NCBI GenBank assembly: GCA_963707015.1
Contig: CAVPOO010000009.1
Location: 427,664 to 491,663, forward strand
DNA length: 64,000 nt
Reading direction: 5' to 3'
Origin: CAVPOO01 sp963707015
Lineage (GTDB): Bacteria > Pseudomonadota > Gammaproteobacteria > Thiohalobacterales > Thiohalobacteraceae
This document shows positions 27,155 to 35,724 of the stretch, in pieces (the first letter of the stretch is position 1; the number at the start of each line of letters is the position of its first letter). Under the pieces are notes generated by a model. That model did not search any database, was not told where the DNA came from, and worked only from the letters and a program-made list of their open reading frames with translations. Position numbers and translations under genes: made by a program.

Positions 27155-27613
27155 ATGCTCTCGCGCATCCGGACATTTTTTGACAGGTATCTGGCGCTGC
27201 CTGCCGCCGGCACAGACGTATCGGAGCATGCCTTGCGGCTTGCCGCGGCGGCGCTGTTACTCGAGATCAGCCGCGCCGATCACGAGGTAAGCCCCGAGGA
27301 GGCCGCGGCGGTGGCAGAGACGATCCAGGAGCACTTCGGTCTGACTGCGGAGGAGAGCCAGGAGCTGATACGCTGTGCGGAAACCGAGCGCGCCGATGCG
27401 ACGGATTACCACCAGTTTACATCGCTCATCAACCAGGCTTACTCCGCGGAACACAAGGCGCACCTGGTGGAGATGCTGTGGCGCATTGCCTATTCCGACG
27501 AGGTTCTGCACAGGCATGAAGAACACCTGATACGCAAGATCGCAGATCTGCTCTACGTGCCTCACAGGGTGTTTATCGCGGCGAAGCACCGTGCAGACAG
27601 GCGCACGTCCTGA
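27155..27613 (+). CDS. TerB-family protein
   Basis: 152 residues from ATG 27155, chosen because the upstream 230 bases of the open frame lack coding character (26852-27154 shows no gene). TerB-like all-helical fold: ALLLEISRADHEVSPEEAAA in the first helix pair and MLWRIAYSDEVLHRHEEHLIRKIADLL near the end, with the paired acidic residues (D..E) that bind metal in TerB. Linked in general to tellurite or stress response; no other ter genes are nearby. Confidence 0.85.
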   Translation: MLSRIRTFFDRYLALPAAGTDVSEHALRLAAAALLLEISRADHEVSPEEAAAVAETIQEHFGLTAEESQELIRCAETERADATDYHQFTSLINQAYSAEHKAHLVEMLWRIAYSDEVLHRHEEHLIRKIADLLYVPHRVFIAAKHRADRRTS

Positions 27614-27836
27614 CGGGACTGTCACTGGCTCAACGTCTTCCAGAATGTCACTGGCTGATCTGGTCCCGATCACAGGAGCAGGTGGCGACTCAGGCTCACT
27701 GTCCTGCGGACCGGGCCTTTGTTAACCTGACGCCAGTCAGCCTTCTTCGGGGCCGGCATCAGGGATCTTCAAGTCTGTTATGCGGACCCCTCCGGGGTGC
27801 CGGAGGCAACAATAAACCAGTGTGCAGGAGACTGTT

Positions 27837-28124
27837 ATGGCAAATGAAGGTTATCACGAACCCATAGACGAGCTTGCGGATGAGACACGGGATATGCATC
27901 GTGCAATTGTCTCGCTCATGGAGGAACTGGAGGCCGTTGACTGGTATAACCAGCGGGTCGATGCCTGTAAAGATGCGGCCTTGAAGGCGATTCTCGCGCA
28001 TAACAGGGACGAGGAGAAAGAGCATGCCTCCATGGTGCTCGAGTGGATTCGACGAAAAGACCCGGCCTTCGATAAAGAGCTGAAAGACTATCTGTTCACC
28101 GACAAGCCGATTGCGCACGAATAG
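27837..28124 (+). CDS. encapsulated-ferritin-type (EncFtn) iron-oxidising protein without cargo peptide
   Basis: 95 residues, start fixed by caggag six bases before ATG 27837. Close in pattern to the EncFtn core of Rhodospirillum rubrum: HRAIVSLMEELEAVDWYNQR and ILAHNRDEEKEHASMVLEW. The ferroxidase ligands (Glu in EELEAVDWY, Glu and His in EEKEH) are all present. In known systems the protein continues into a C-terminal peptide that docks it into an encapsulin shell, and the shell gene is adjacent. Here the protein ends at KPIAHE right after the core, and no shell gene lies within the window on either side. Assignment to the family is firm, localisation is open. Confidence 0.9.
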   Translation: MANEGYHEPIDELADETRDMHRAIVSLMEELEAVDWYNQRVDACKDAALKAILAHNRDEEKEHASMVLEWIRRKDPAFDKELKDYLFTDKPIAHE

Positions 28125-28688
28125 CCTCGCCCGACGAGGCAAGTCAGCTCCGGCCGGCGCAGCGGATGCTGCGATCGGGTCGAGCCTCTGAACGCGGCGG
28201 CCGCAGGCCGGCAGGTGCGGTGCGCGCGCGGTCCGATCATGCCGCGGATGCGCCGGGAACAGGAGCGCGGTAGACAGGGATAGACCGGCTGTCGGTCCCG
28301 TTGCCGGGTGCGTTTTGCGCACGCTTGCCTGGACACTGCGAACTCTGGCCCGCGCGTCATGTGTCCAGATGAACCCGCTCGACCCGGGCCTGCCCCTCAC
28401 TCGTCCCCTCCGGACGCGAGGCGGGATATCCGTCTGTCTCCGGCATGACTCGCGATGGTCCTTGCGCCGGGGCGGGGTGGTCGCGCCTGCCGCAACGGCC
28501 CGACTTCGTTCGGTTTGCGCGGCCGAGCCACCCGCTTTCAGGTCCGGGACAGGCGCAACGTTCCGAGTGCGTGCGCGGCCATGGCCTGGCGTTCTGCTAT
28601 TTCGTGTACCAAACTTGTTGGTGGCGGCCGCGCGATGCCGTGCTCAATAACACCAAAATCAATAAACGCCACCGAGGAACCCCACGAT
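28125..28688. other. long intergenic region after the EncFtn gene
   Basis: About 565 bases, very GC-rich. A 6-bp hairpin (gcctcg...cgaggc, at about 28127-28140) follows the EncFtn stop but has no T run. Open frames across the region lack coding character. No encapsulin fragment was recognisable in any frame. Confidence 0.35.
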
Positions 28689-29951
28689 ATGTGCGCAAAT
28701 TTCCGATGTCATCGCCGTGTGCAGGTCTGTCGACCGTTCGGACGCCTGCTGTTTGTCCTGCTCTTCTCCGCCCTGATTGCGGCAACCTCGAGTGCCCAGG
28801 AAGAACCGCAAGGGACGCAGGGCCTCACCGCGACACCGGACGCGACGAGTCCGGCTGTCACGGGCGCGGACGCCACCCGTGAGCTGCGCCGCGAGCTCGA
28901 ACAGGCTGAGGCCGAGGCCGCCCGCTTAGCGTCGGAAAATCAGGCGGTAAAGGCGCAGCTCGATCAGATCAGCGAGGAAGTCCTGGAACTGCGATCCGTG
29001 CGGGGCGAACTCCGGCAGCAGGCCGAGCAGGCGCAAACAGAGGCCGAAGGACTGCGGTCGGAAAATCAGACCGTGCAGGCGCAGCTGGCGAGCACGCAGG
29101 AAGAAGTTGTGCAACTGCGCGCGGCCCGCGATGCGCTTCAGCAGCAGATAACGGAGGCGGAGGGCAAGCTGCAGCAGGCCGAGCAGGCGGGAGCAGACAC
29201 TCAAGAACGTCTGCAGGCGGCCAATCTGGATGCGGAAAAGCTGAGGAACGACCTCGCGCAGCAGATCGAACAGGTCCGGGCAGAAATCGAGGGGCTGCGG
29301 TCGGAACATCAGGCCGTTCAGGCGCAGCTGGCGAGCACGCAAGAGGAAGTTGTGCAACTGCGCGCGGCCCGTGATGGGCTTCAGCAGCAGCTAATGGAGG
29401 CGGAGGGCAGACTGCAGCAGGCCGAGCAGGCGCGAGCAGAGACGCAGGCGCGCCTGGAGGCCAGCGGGCTGGAAGCCAGGCGCCTGGAAGACGACCTCGC
29501 CGGAGCCCGGGAGGCGAACGATGCGCGTGAAGGCCAGCTGGCGGCGATGAAACAGGCCCTGGAGGAAAGGGATCAGGCGATAACCGACATACGCGGTCGC
29601 CTGCCTGCGCCCGAGGGCGGCAGCGTCACCGTCGAGCAGGCCAGATCCGGGGCCGCTGCGGCTGCCCGAGAGTTGAGCGAGGCACTGCAAACCGCCGCAG
29701 GCTCCAACAGCCCCGAAGCCCGCAGCGCCGTGCGCGAGGCAGAACACCGGCTGCACCGCAGCCAGTTTTTTGTGGCCCGTATCGTGAACGCCCGCGGTGT
29801 CTACCGCGTGCGTCCCCTGGACAGCCTGGCACTGGTCAGTCAGCGTTTCTACGGTGACGGCAACCTCTGGTCCGGGATCTACGAGGCCAACGCGCACGTG
29901 CTGGAAGATCCGGACCATCTGATTCCCGGGATGACGCTGGTGATTCCCTGA
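28689..29951 (+). CDS. secreted coiled-coil protein with C-terminal LysM domain
   Basis: 420 residues from ATG 28689 (gagg Shine-Dalgarno); signal peptide about 14-36 ending SSAQ. Residues about 60-330 are one long coiled coil rich in E, Q, A, L and R. The coil contains an internal duplication with an 81-residue (243-base) period that is still near-identical at DNA level (29041-29180 against 29284-29430), plus an earlier partial unit at 28935. A LysM module closes the protein (YRVRPLDSLALVSQRFYGDG...LVIP), so it should be anchored to peptidoglycan. Possible spacer or tether role between membrane and wall. Confidence 0.85.
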   Translation: MCANFRCHRRVQVCRPFGRLLFVLLFSALIAATSSAQEEPQGTQGLTATPDATSPAVTGADATRELRRELEQAEAEAARLASENQAVKAQLDQISEEVLELRSVRGELRQQAEQAQTEAEGLRSENQTVQAQLASTQEEVVQLRAARDALQQQITEAEGKLQQAEQAGADTQERLQAANLDAEKLRNDLAQQIEQVRAEIEGLRSEHQAVQAQLASTQEEVVQLRAARDGLQQQLMEAEGRLQQAEQARAETQARLEASGLEARRLEDDLAGAREANDAREGQLAAMKQALEERDQAITDIRGRLPAPEGGSVTVEQARSGAAAAARELSEALQTAAGSNSPEARSAVREAEHRLHRSQFFVARIVNARGVYRVRPLDSLALVSQRFYGDGNLWSGIYEANAHVLEDPDHLIPGMTLVIP

Positions 29952-30015
29952 GTCGCAGCGCGCACGCGGTTCGGCCGCAAGCGCCTGCCGGGCCCGGTGC
30001 GGATCGGGGCCGTGT

Positions 30016-30750
30016 TCAGCCCTTGCGGAGCAGGAGGTCCTTGGCCTGATTGATCTTCGCGGCAAGGAAGGTGGAACCGCCGCGGTCCGGATGGAGTTTC
30101 TGCATGAGCCTGCGGTGCGCGTTGATAATCTGTTCCTCACTCGCTCCTGCGTCGAGACCGAGAATTTCCCAGGCCTCGTGCCGCGTCATTTCCCCCGAGA
30201 AGCCGGGCGCCCGCTTATCGGCCCCCGGTTGTTCGTGCGCCTGCCACGTATCGCCGTAGAGCCGGTCCAGATAGGCGCGCAACAGGGCCGCTGAATCTTC
30301 GTCTTCCCTGACACACTCGGCCAACAGCTCGAGCAGCTGGTCGCGTGTCAGCGCCTCCAGGGTCTGGCCGGCGAAGCGGCCTTCCCGCACGCGGCCCTGC
30401 ATCTCGCCGCTATCGTGATCGAGTGTCATGCTGACGAAACGGCTTTCGACGTTTGACTGCCGGCCAGTTGCCGACGGACCCGCCGCAGGCGGGGTGTCCC
30501 GGAACTTTCTGTACACGCGCTGCGCTTTAGGCAGAAACGCCACCAGTGGCAGCAGACGGCGCAGGAACGGGAGCAGGGCGCCGAACACGGCGAATATCCA
30601 GTTCAGGCGCCCGGTCGCCGCCAGTGCGATGAGCACGGTGCCGATGAGCACTGCTGCCACCTGCAGCTGGGTCTTGCGCGGCTGTCTGGCGAACCAGAGA
30701 AACACCAGGTAGAGGCCGGCGCCTGCCGCCAGGATGATCAATGCCCGCAC
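30016..30750 (-). CDS. membrane-anchored J-domain protein
   Basis: 244 residues, GTG start at 30750. Two N-terminal membrane helices (about 3-20 and 30-66), a linker and a C-terminal J-domain (about 185-244) with the HPD tripeptide in KLHPDRGG. This order (helices first, J-domain last) resembles TIM14/Pam18 rather than classical DnaJ, and implies recruitment of DnaK to the membrane. Its start is immediately followed by the CTAG left flank of R1 copy b. Confidence 0.85.
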   Translation of the reverse strand: MRALIILAAGAGLYLVFLWFARQPRKTQLQVAAVLIGTVLIALAATGRLNWIFAVFGALLPFLRRLLPLVAFLPKAQRVYRKFRDTPPAAGPSATGRQSNVESRFVSMTLDHDSGEMQGRVREGRFAGQTLEALTRDQLLELLAECVREDEDSAALLRAYLDRLYGDTWQAHEQPGADKRAPGFSGEMTRHEAWEILGLDAGASEEQIINAHRRLMQKLHPDRGGSTFLAAKINQAKDLLLRKG

Positions 30751-30755
30751 GACGA

Positions 30756-31003
30756 CTAGCCCGCATTTCTCACCGGGATCCCGGATGCTGGCGCAGGGCT
30801 CGTGTGTCCGGATGCCGCGCTGGAGCGAAAGTGGTAGCTGTAGCTACCACTTGAGTGAAGCGCAAGTCCGGGCGCGCGAGAACCAGCCAGGGCCGGGATA
30901 GGCATTGCCTGATTACACACTGTCTTTTTCCTGATACGCACTCTGTTCTTTACCTCAGTGCATTATGTGACTCTATCGCCGCCCGGTGAGAAATGCGGGC
31001 TAG
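30756..31003. repeat. R1 element, copy b, interrupted by a nested 120-bp insertion
   Basis: Both ends are intact R1 termini flanked by CTAG (30756-30759 and 31000-31003). Total length is 248, that is 128 plus 120. The extra 120 bases (30780-30899) are bordered by a direct repeat ccgggat (30773-30779 and 30893-30899) and contain a perfect hairpin aagtggtagct-gt-agctaccactt (30829-30852). The right CTAG provides the TAG stop of the VWA gene on the minus strand. Confidence 0.92.
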
Positions 31004-31752
31004 CCCTTGCTCAGCTGCCGGGCGAGCAACCTGACATTCTCCCCCCGCCGCTCGCTGAAGGCCTCCAGGGCAGGACGCCCACCCGCCGCATAGACCGCCA
31101 CGGCACTCAGCAGCTCGCGCAGCTGCTGCGCACTGCCGGCATCGAACGGACAGCAGGCTCCCCCGCTCAGTCGCGCGATCTGTCGGAAGGCCTGCTCGGC
31201 GACAGGCTGGCCACCTTCGTGAAACAGGAACACCGGGACACCATGTATGCCGAGTTCGCCGGCAAGCTGGCAAAGCTCGTCGACGTCTTCCTCCATGCAG
31301 TCGCCGACAAACACCAGCGCGTTGACCTTTTTCTGTCGGGTCTCGGCGAGCGTATGGCGAAGCACCTTGCTTATCTGGGTGTGGCCGCCCAGGCAGCGCA
31401 CCGCCGCCATCTGCCGCTGGAGGTCGGCGGTATTCGTCAGCCAGCCGCTGGCGCTGAACTCGTTGAAGCCCCGGTAATAGCACAACTGAATTGCCAGGCC
31501 GCCCAGGGCCGTGGTCTCGGCAAACATCTGCGCCTGTATATGGCAGGCATGGTCCCAGGCCGGCTCACGACTGGCCGTGGCATCCATGGCGAAGATCAGC
31601 CGTCCCGACTGCCCCGGGGGCAGTGACACGGGCGTGGATGCGACCTTGCGCAGAAACGCATCGACCTCCGAACGACTGGATTTTCCCGGTAGTCTGTCTC
31701 TGCCCATATCCAGCGCGGAGTCGCGCTCACCCCGTGTCAAGCCTGAGGGCAT
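31000..31752 (-). CDS. von Willebrand factor A domain protein
   Basis: 250 residues from ATG 31752; a later start at 31707 (MGRDRLPG) is possible and the frame is open further upstream without sense. VWA fold with a MIDAS-like motif in IFAMDATASRE (DxTxS rather than DxSxS), VNALVFVGDCMEE as the second acidic strand and VPVFLFHEGG. No signal peptide, so cytoplasmic. Function unknown, possibly an assembly factor. The TAG stop is the CTAG flank of R1 copy b. Confidence 0.78.
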   Translation of the reverse strand: MPSGLTRGERDSALDMGRDRLPGKSSRSEVDAFLRKVASTPVSLPPGQSGRLIFAMDATASREPAWDHACHIQAQMFAETTALGGLAIQLCYYRGFNEFSASGWLTNTADLQRQMAAVRCLGGHTQISKVLRHTLAETRQKKVNALVFVGDCMEEDVDELCQLAGELGIHGVPVFLFHEGGQPVAEQAFRQIARLSGGACCPFDAGSAQQLRELLSAVAVYAAGGRPALEAFSERRGENVRLLARQLSKG

Positions 31753-32097
31753 TCTAAGCCAGACGAGCGACCGAAGATAACTTCCTGCGGTGGCAGGCCG
31801 AAGGCGCATGCGGGAAGATCTGGCCCGCCGAAAGCGGGGGACTGACACACCCCCGGATGCCCGGTCTCCCCGGTGGTCTGAGACCGGGCGTTTGGCCCTG
31901 CAATGCGCCACCTGATCGGCGCAGGCCGGGGAATGGCCAGTCAAAGCTGTTTTTCCCAGTCTTTCTGTGGGTTTCGTGTTCAGTCATTCGTTTCGGCAGT
32001 TGTTATCGCGTGAGGTCCGTCCGTGGGACAGCCGCCGGACGAACCATGATAGGCTAGGCAGAAATCTCCCTGGTTGACGATCTCAGGAGGAACCGGC

Positions 32098-32961
32098 GTG
32101 GCAAAGCATAAAAAGGCAAAAAAAGAAAAAAACCGACACGACCAGCAACCAGAGCCTGGTCAGGCGTCAGCAGCGAAAAAGCCGAAGCTCAGTACCAAGG
32201 ACTATGAGAAGGAACTCTGCAAGCTGCACGGCGAGCTGGTGAAGCTGCAGGAATGGATAAAGCACAAGGGGCTGCGTGCCATCGTGGTTTTCGAGGGACG
32301 CGATGCGGCAGGCAAGGGGGGTGTCATCAAGCGCATCACCGAGCGCGTCAGCCCGCGGGTCTTCAGGGTCGCCGCGCTGCCGGTGCCCTCGGAGCGGGAG
32401 AAGACCCAGCTGTACATGCAGCGCTATATCGCCCATTTTCCCGCGGCAGGCGAAATCGTGCTGTTCGATCGCAGCTGGTACAACCGGGCCGGTGTCGAAC
32501 GGGTAATGGGTTTCTGCACCGAGGAACAGTACGCCGGTTTCCTGCATTATGCACCCATCTTCGAGAAGGCGATCACGGACGGCGGTATTCTTCTGATCAA
32601 GTACTGGTTCGAGGTGGGCATGGAGGAGCAGGCGCGCCGTTTCGAGGATCGCATCGAGGATCCGCGCAAGCTCTGGAAGCTGAGCCCCATGGATACCGAG
32701 TCCTACAAGCGCTGGTACGACTACTCCCGTGCCCGGGACGCCATGCTGGCGGCAACCGATACGGCGTATGCACCCTGGAATATCCTGCGGACGGATGACA
32801 AGAAGCGGGCCCGTCTGAACTGCATTTCTCACCTGTTGAACATGATTCCCTACGAGGCGTTGCCACGGGAGAAAGTCAGGCTGGGGCGCCGCAGGATAAA
32901 GGACAGGTACGACGACGAGGCCGTACTCGCCGGTCGCAACTTCGTGCCGGAGAAGTACTGA
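32098..32961 (+). CDS. ppk2: polyphosphate kinase 2 (PPK2)
   Basis: 287 residues. GTG 32098 is preceded by an ideal aggagg site with 7-base spacing. A Lys-rich tail (about 1-45) precedes the single PPK2 domain: Walker A GRDAAGKGG, Walker B FDRSWYNRAG, then GILLIKYWFEVGMEEQ, and the lid and C-terminal motif WKLSPMD. PPK2 uses polyphosphate to phosphorylate nucleoside mono- or diphosphates. Length fits the single-domain class I group (GDP/ADP to GTP/ATP). Together with pit this adds to phosphate handling in the window. Confidence 0.95.
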   Translation: MAKHKKAKKEKNRHDQQPEPGQASAAKKPKLSTKDYEKELCKLHGELVKLQEWIKHKGLRAIVVFEGRDAAGKGGVIKRITERVSPRVFRVAALPVPSEREKTQLYMQRYIAHFPAAGEIVLFDRSWYNRAGVERVMGFCTEEQYAGFLHYAPIFEKAITDGGILLIKYWFEVGMEEQARRFEDRIEDPRKLWKLSPMDTESYKRWYDYSRARDAMLAATDTAYAPWNILRTDDKKRARLNCISHLLNMIPYEALPREKVRLGRRRIKDRYDDEAVLAGRNFVPEKY

Positions 32962-33197
32962 GTGGATCAGGTCCTGCGCGGCTGCCCGGCGCAGGGCTGC
33001 TCGCTGGCGGCGCCTGCCGTCAGGCTGAGGTTCAAGGGAAAAGAGGCCAACCCAGGCCGCTGCCTTCTGGCCGCAGCGGCCTGTCATTCATCGATGCCGG
33101 CGAGGGATCGCCCTGTTCAGGCCGCTGCGCAACGCCATCCACGGGTTGCAGTCAAACCCGATCGTCAATGTCCGGTACGTGGCTGCGCTAACGGCAT

Positions 33198-33755
33198 TCA
33201 GCGCTCAAGCCTGGTGATCTTCGAGCCCTCGAGCGAGACGCCGGCCATAAGTCCCTTGTTGCCGAATACGAAGCCGACGATGGGGTCCTTGAAGTTCTGC
33301 GTATTGATGTCTTTACCGGCGCCCCATTTCGCAATGGCCACCGAGCCATCCACGCCGGCTTCCCAGCCTTTGCCTGCCTGGAATTTCTTCAGCGCATCTT
33401 CCTTCAGAAAGACCATCACGATCGCATACTCCTGGGCACCGATCTGAAAACCCAGTGAGGCACTGGCGATGTTGTAGTAGCTGATGCTCTTGTCATCGAC
33501 GCGCAGCGCACCCTCTCCGTATTCCGCACCCACGACGAAGCCGCCTTTCAGCACGCTGGGAAAGATCAGGACGCCCTTGGCCTTCTTGAGAAACTCGGCG
33601 CCGCCCGTGACTTCCTGCTTGAATTCCGTCAGGGCGCCATCGACCTTGATGTCGATTTCCTCGGCCGAGGCGGCCCTGGCAGAGTTGGTAAAGCTCAGAC
33701 TGCCGAGCAGGGTGATGAAGATGAGCAGAACAAACGAACGATTCGACAGGTTCAT
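33198..33755 (-). CDS. SYLF/YSC84-domain periplasmic protein
   Basis: 185 residues from ATG 33755; signal peptide about 1-28 ending ARAAS. The mature part is a SYLF domain (KKAKGVLIFPSVLKGGFVVGA, then YYNIASASLGFQIGAQ, ending VFGNKGLMAGVSLEG), a lipid-binding fold. Bacterial homologues are periplasmic or outer-membrane associated and of uncertain role. Monocistronic. Confidence 0.92.
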   Translation of the reverse strand: MNLSNRSFVLLIFITLLGSLSFTNSARAASAEEIDIKVDGALTEFKQEVTGGAEFLKKAKGVLIFPSVLKGGFVVGAEYGEGALRVDDKSISYYNIASASLGFQIGAQEYAIVMVFLKEDALKKFQAGKGWEAGVDGSVAIAKWGAGKDINTQNFKDPIVGFVFGNKGLMAGVSLEGSKITRLER

Positions 33756-33842
33756 GACACCATTCCTTCTGGTTGGTCGTTGAGGTGAGACCGGCGAGCC
33801 TAGGAGTACCCGCCCCGCAGGCGGTGCGCTGTCGCGCGGCAA

Positions 33843-34045
33843 ACAGGTGGCATACTGAGGGCCGCGGGGGTAAGAGGCCGTTCAGTCACTGGTGTGTTCG
33901 CACCCGTCTAGGAGCATGGCCCGCACGGTATCGGCGTGGAGTCGTTGAAGGCACGGCGCAAGCCGTGACCTCGTATGAGAGAGTGAATCCTTTCGCCACC
34001 GTGTTACCCCTGCGCACCCTCAGTCACACAATGGAGGAAAGCCTG
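33843..34045 (+). other. non-coding left part of the IS110 element, possible bridge RNA locus
   Basis: About 200 bases upstream of the transposase start. In IS110-group elements the non-coding end next to the transposase encodes a structured guide (bridge) RNA that pairs with target and donor DNA. I could not define the exact end of the element or fold an RNA by eye; assignment rests on location only. Confidence 0.35.
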
Positions 34046-35380
34046 ATGGCGCGCAAGTCGAAACAGCAACGTTTGAAGATTGTCCATCCGAACTGTGCGG
34101 GCATTGATATCGGCAGTCGGGAACATTGGGTCGCCGTCGACCCGGATTGCTGCGAGGAGCCGGTGCGCTGTTTCAGCGCTTTTACCGACGCGTTGTACGC
34201 ACTGGCCGATTGGCTCGAGTCCCTGGGAGTCGAGATAGTCGCCATGGAGGCCACGGGTGTGTACTGGATTCCTCTGTTCGAGGTGCTTGCTGCCCGCGGT
34301 TTCCAAGTGCATCTGGTTAACTCCCGCGCCACCCGCCAAGTCTCGGGCCGCAAGTCCGATGTGCTCGATTGCCAGTGGATCTGGCAACTGATGAGTTACG
34401 GTTTGTTGAAAGGGGCTTTTCGTCCCGACGATCCGGTGTGTCACTTACGCTCGCTGGTGCGTCAGAGAGACAATAAGGTGAAAGAGCAATCGCGCTGTAT
34501 TGCCCATATGCAAAAGGCCCTGACGCAGATGAATATACAGTTGGATACTGTGGTCAGCGACCTGATGGGCAAGACGGGAACCGCCATCCTGCGCGCCATT
34601 GTGGCCGGCGAGCGAGATCCGCACCAGCTCGCCACGTTGCGCGATCGGCGTTTGCGTGCGGACGCGGAAACGGTGGCACGCAGCTTGCGGGGCAACTGGC
34701 GCGAAGAACACCTGTTTGCACTCGCGCAAGCCTTGGCCCATTACGATTTTCTTTCCCAACAGATTCGTGATTGCGACCAAGCCATTGAGCAGCAATTGGC
34801 CGCCTTGCCGAGCCTGGCGGATCAGCCTCCTGAGCCGGTCAAGCCGCTGCGCAACCCACAGCGCACCGCGGCTCAACAAGCGGCCCTGCATCAGGCGCTG
34901 TGTCACGTGATGGGTGTGGACCTGACGGCTATCCCCACCATGGGTATCGATACCACCTTGGTACTCGCCAGTGAAATCGGCCCCGATCTCTCCCGTTTCC
35001 CCAGTGCTTCGCACTTTTGCTCCTGGCTGAACCTGGCTCCACCGACGCGCATCTCGGGAGGAAAACCGTTACCGGGGCGAGCACCCCGTGTGTCCAACCG
35101 GGCCGGGCAAGCGCTGCGACAAGCCGCATCCAATGCCCGCAATAACCATAGTTTCATCGGCGCCTCGCACCGGGCGCGTCTGGCGCGAATGGATGGTGCG
35201 AGTGCCGTCAAGGCCACCGCTCATCAGCTGGCACGACTCATCTATGCCATGATGTCCAAGGGACAGCCTTATGTTGAACAAGGGATGGAGGCCTTCGAGG
35301 CCCGAAGCCAGGATCGCCAGATCAGAGCGTTGCAGCGTAAAGCCCGTAAACTGGGCTTGCACCTGGTCGAGGCTGCGTGA
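34046..35380 (+). CDS. IS110-family transposase
   Basis: 444 residues from ATG 34046 (ggaggaaagcctg before it). N-terminal DEDD RuvC-like domain: GIDIGSREHWVAVD, VAMEATGVYWIPL, SGRKSDVLDCQWIW; C-terminal Tnp_20 domain with GIDTTLVLASEIGPDLSRF and SWLNLAPPTRISGGK holding the catalytic Ser. The gene looks intact. IS110 elements lack classical terminal inverted repeats and move by a serine-type, RNA-guided recombination. Exact ends were not determined. Confidence 0.95.
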   Translation: MARKSKQQRLKIVHPNCAGIDIGSREHWVAVDPDCCEEPVRCFSAFTDALYALADWLESLGVEIVAMEATGVYWIPLFEVLAARGFQVHLVNSRATRQVSGRKSDVLDCQWIWQLMSYGLLKGAFRPDDPVCHLRSLVRQRDNKVKEQSRCIAHMQKALTQMNIQLDTVVSDLMGKTGTAILRAIVAGERDPHQLATLRDRRLRADAETVARSLRGNWREEHLFALAQALAHYDFLSQQIRDCDQAIEQQLAALPSLADQPPEPVKPLRNPQRTAAQQAALHQALCHVMGVDLTAIPTMGIDTTLVLASEIGPDLSRFPSASHFCSWLNLAPPTRISGGKPLPGRAPRVSNRAGQALRQAASNARNNHSFIGASHRARLARMDGASAVKATAHQLARLIYAMMSKGQPYVEQGMEAFEARSQDRQIRALQRKARKLGLHLVEAA

Positions 35381-35438
35381 GAAAGGTTCAAACTCTAGCT
35401 TAACAGAAACAACGACTTAGATTTTGTTTGATGAGAGA

Positions 35439-35599
35439 GAGCCTGTCGGACTTAGGCTGATTCTACTGCGGCGGTGGGAGAGCGGCCCAAAGCCTCCCGC
35501 TTTCTCGTTGCGTAGGGCCCACTATGCGCCTCGAAATCGTGATGCTTTGGACTCACTCTCCCACCTGCCTCGTCACGAACCCCTAAGTCCGACAGGCTC
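35439..35599. repeat. R3, MITE-like element with 18-bp terminal inverted repeats
   Basis: 161 bases bordered by gagcctgtcggacttagg and its exact inverse cctaagtccgacaggctc. The right end runs into ctag. It is non-coding and unlike R1 and R2. It lies 58 bases after the IS110 transposase gene but, having terminal inverted repeats, is not part of it. Only copy in the window. Confidence 0.85.
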
Positions 35600-35724
35600 C
35601 TAGCGGTTTTTATTCCGTGCCGCAACGGACAGGCGCGCAAGATCAATCAATAGCCGGTGACTGTCCGTGGGCGGGCGTGATGTTTGCTAGAATCGGGCCC
35701 ATTGACAGGCAACGGGTGAAAACA

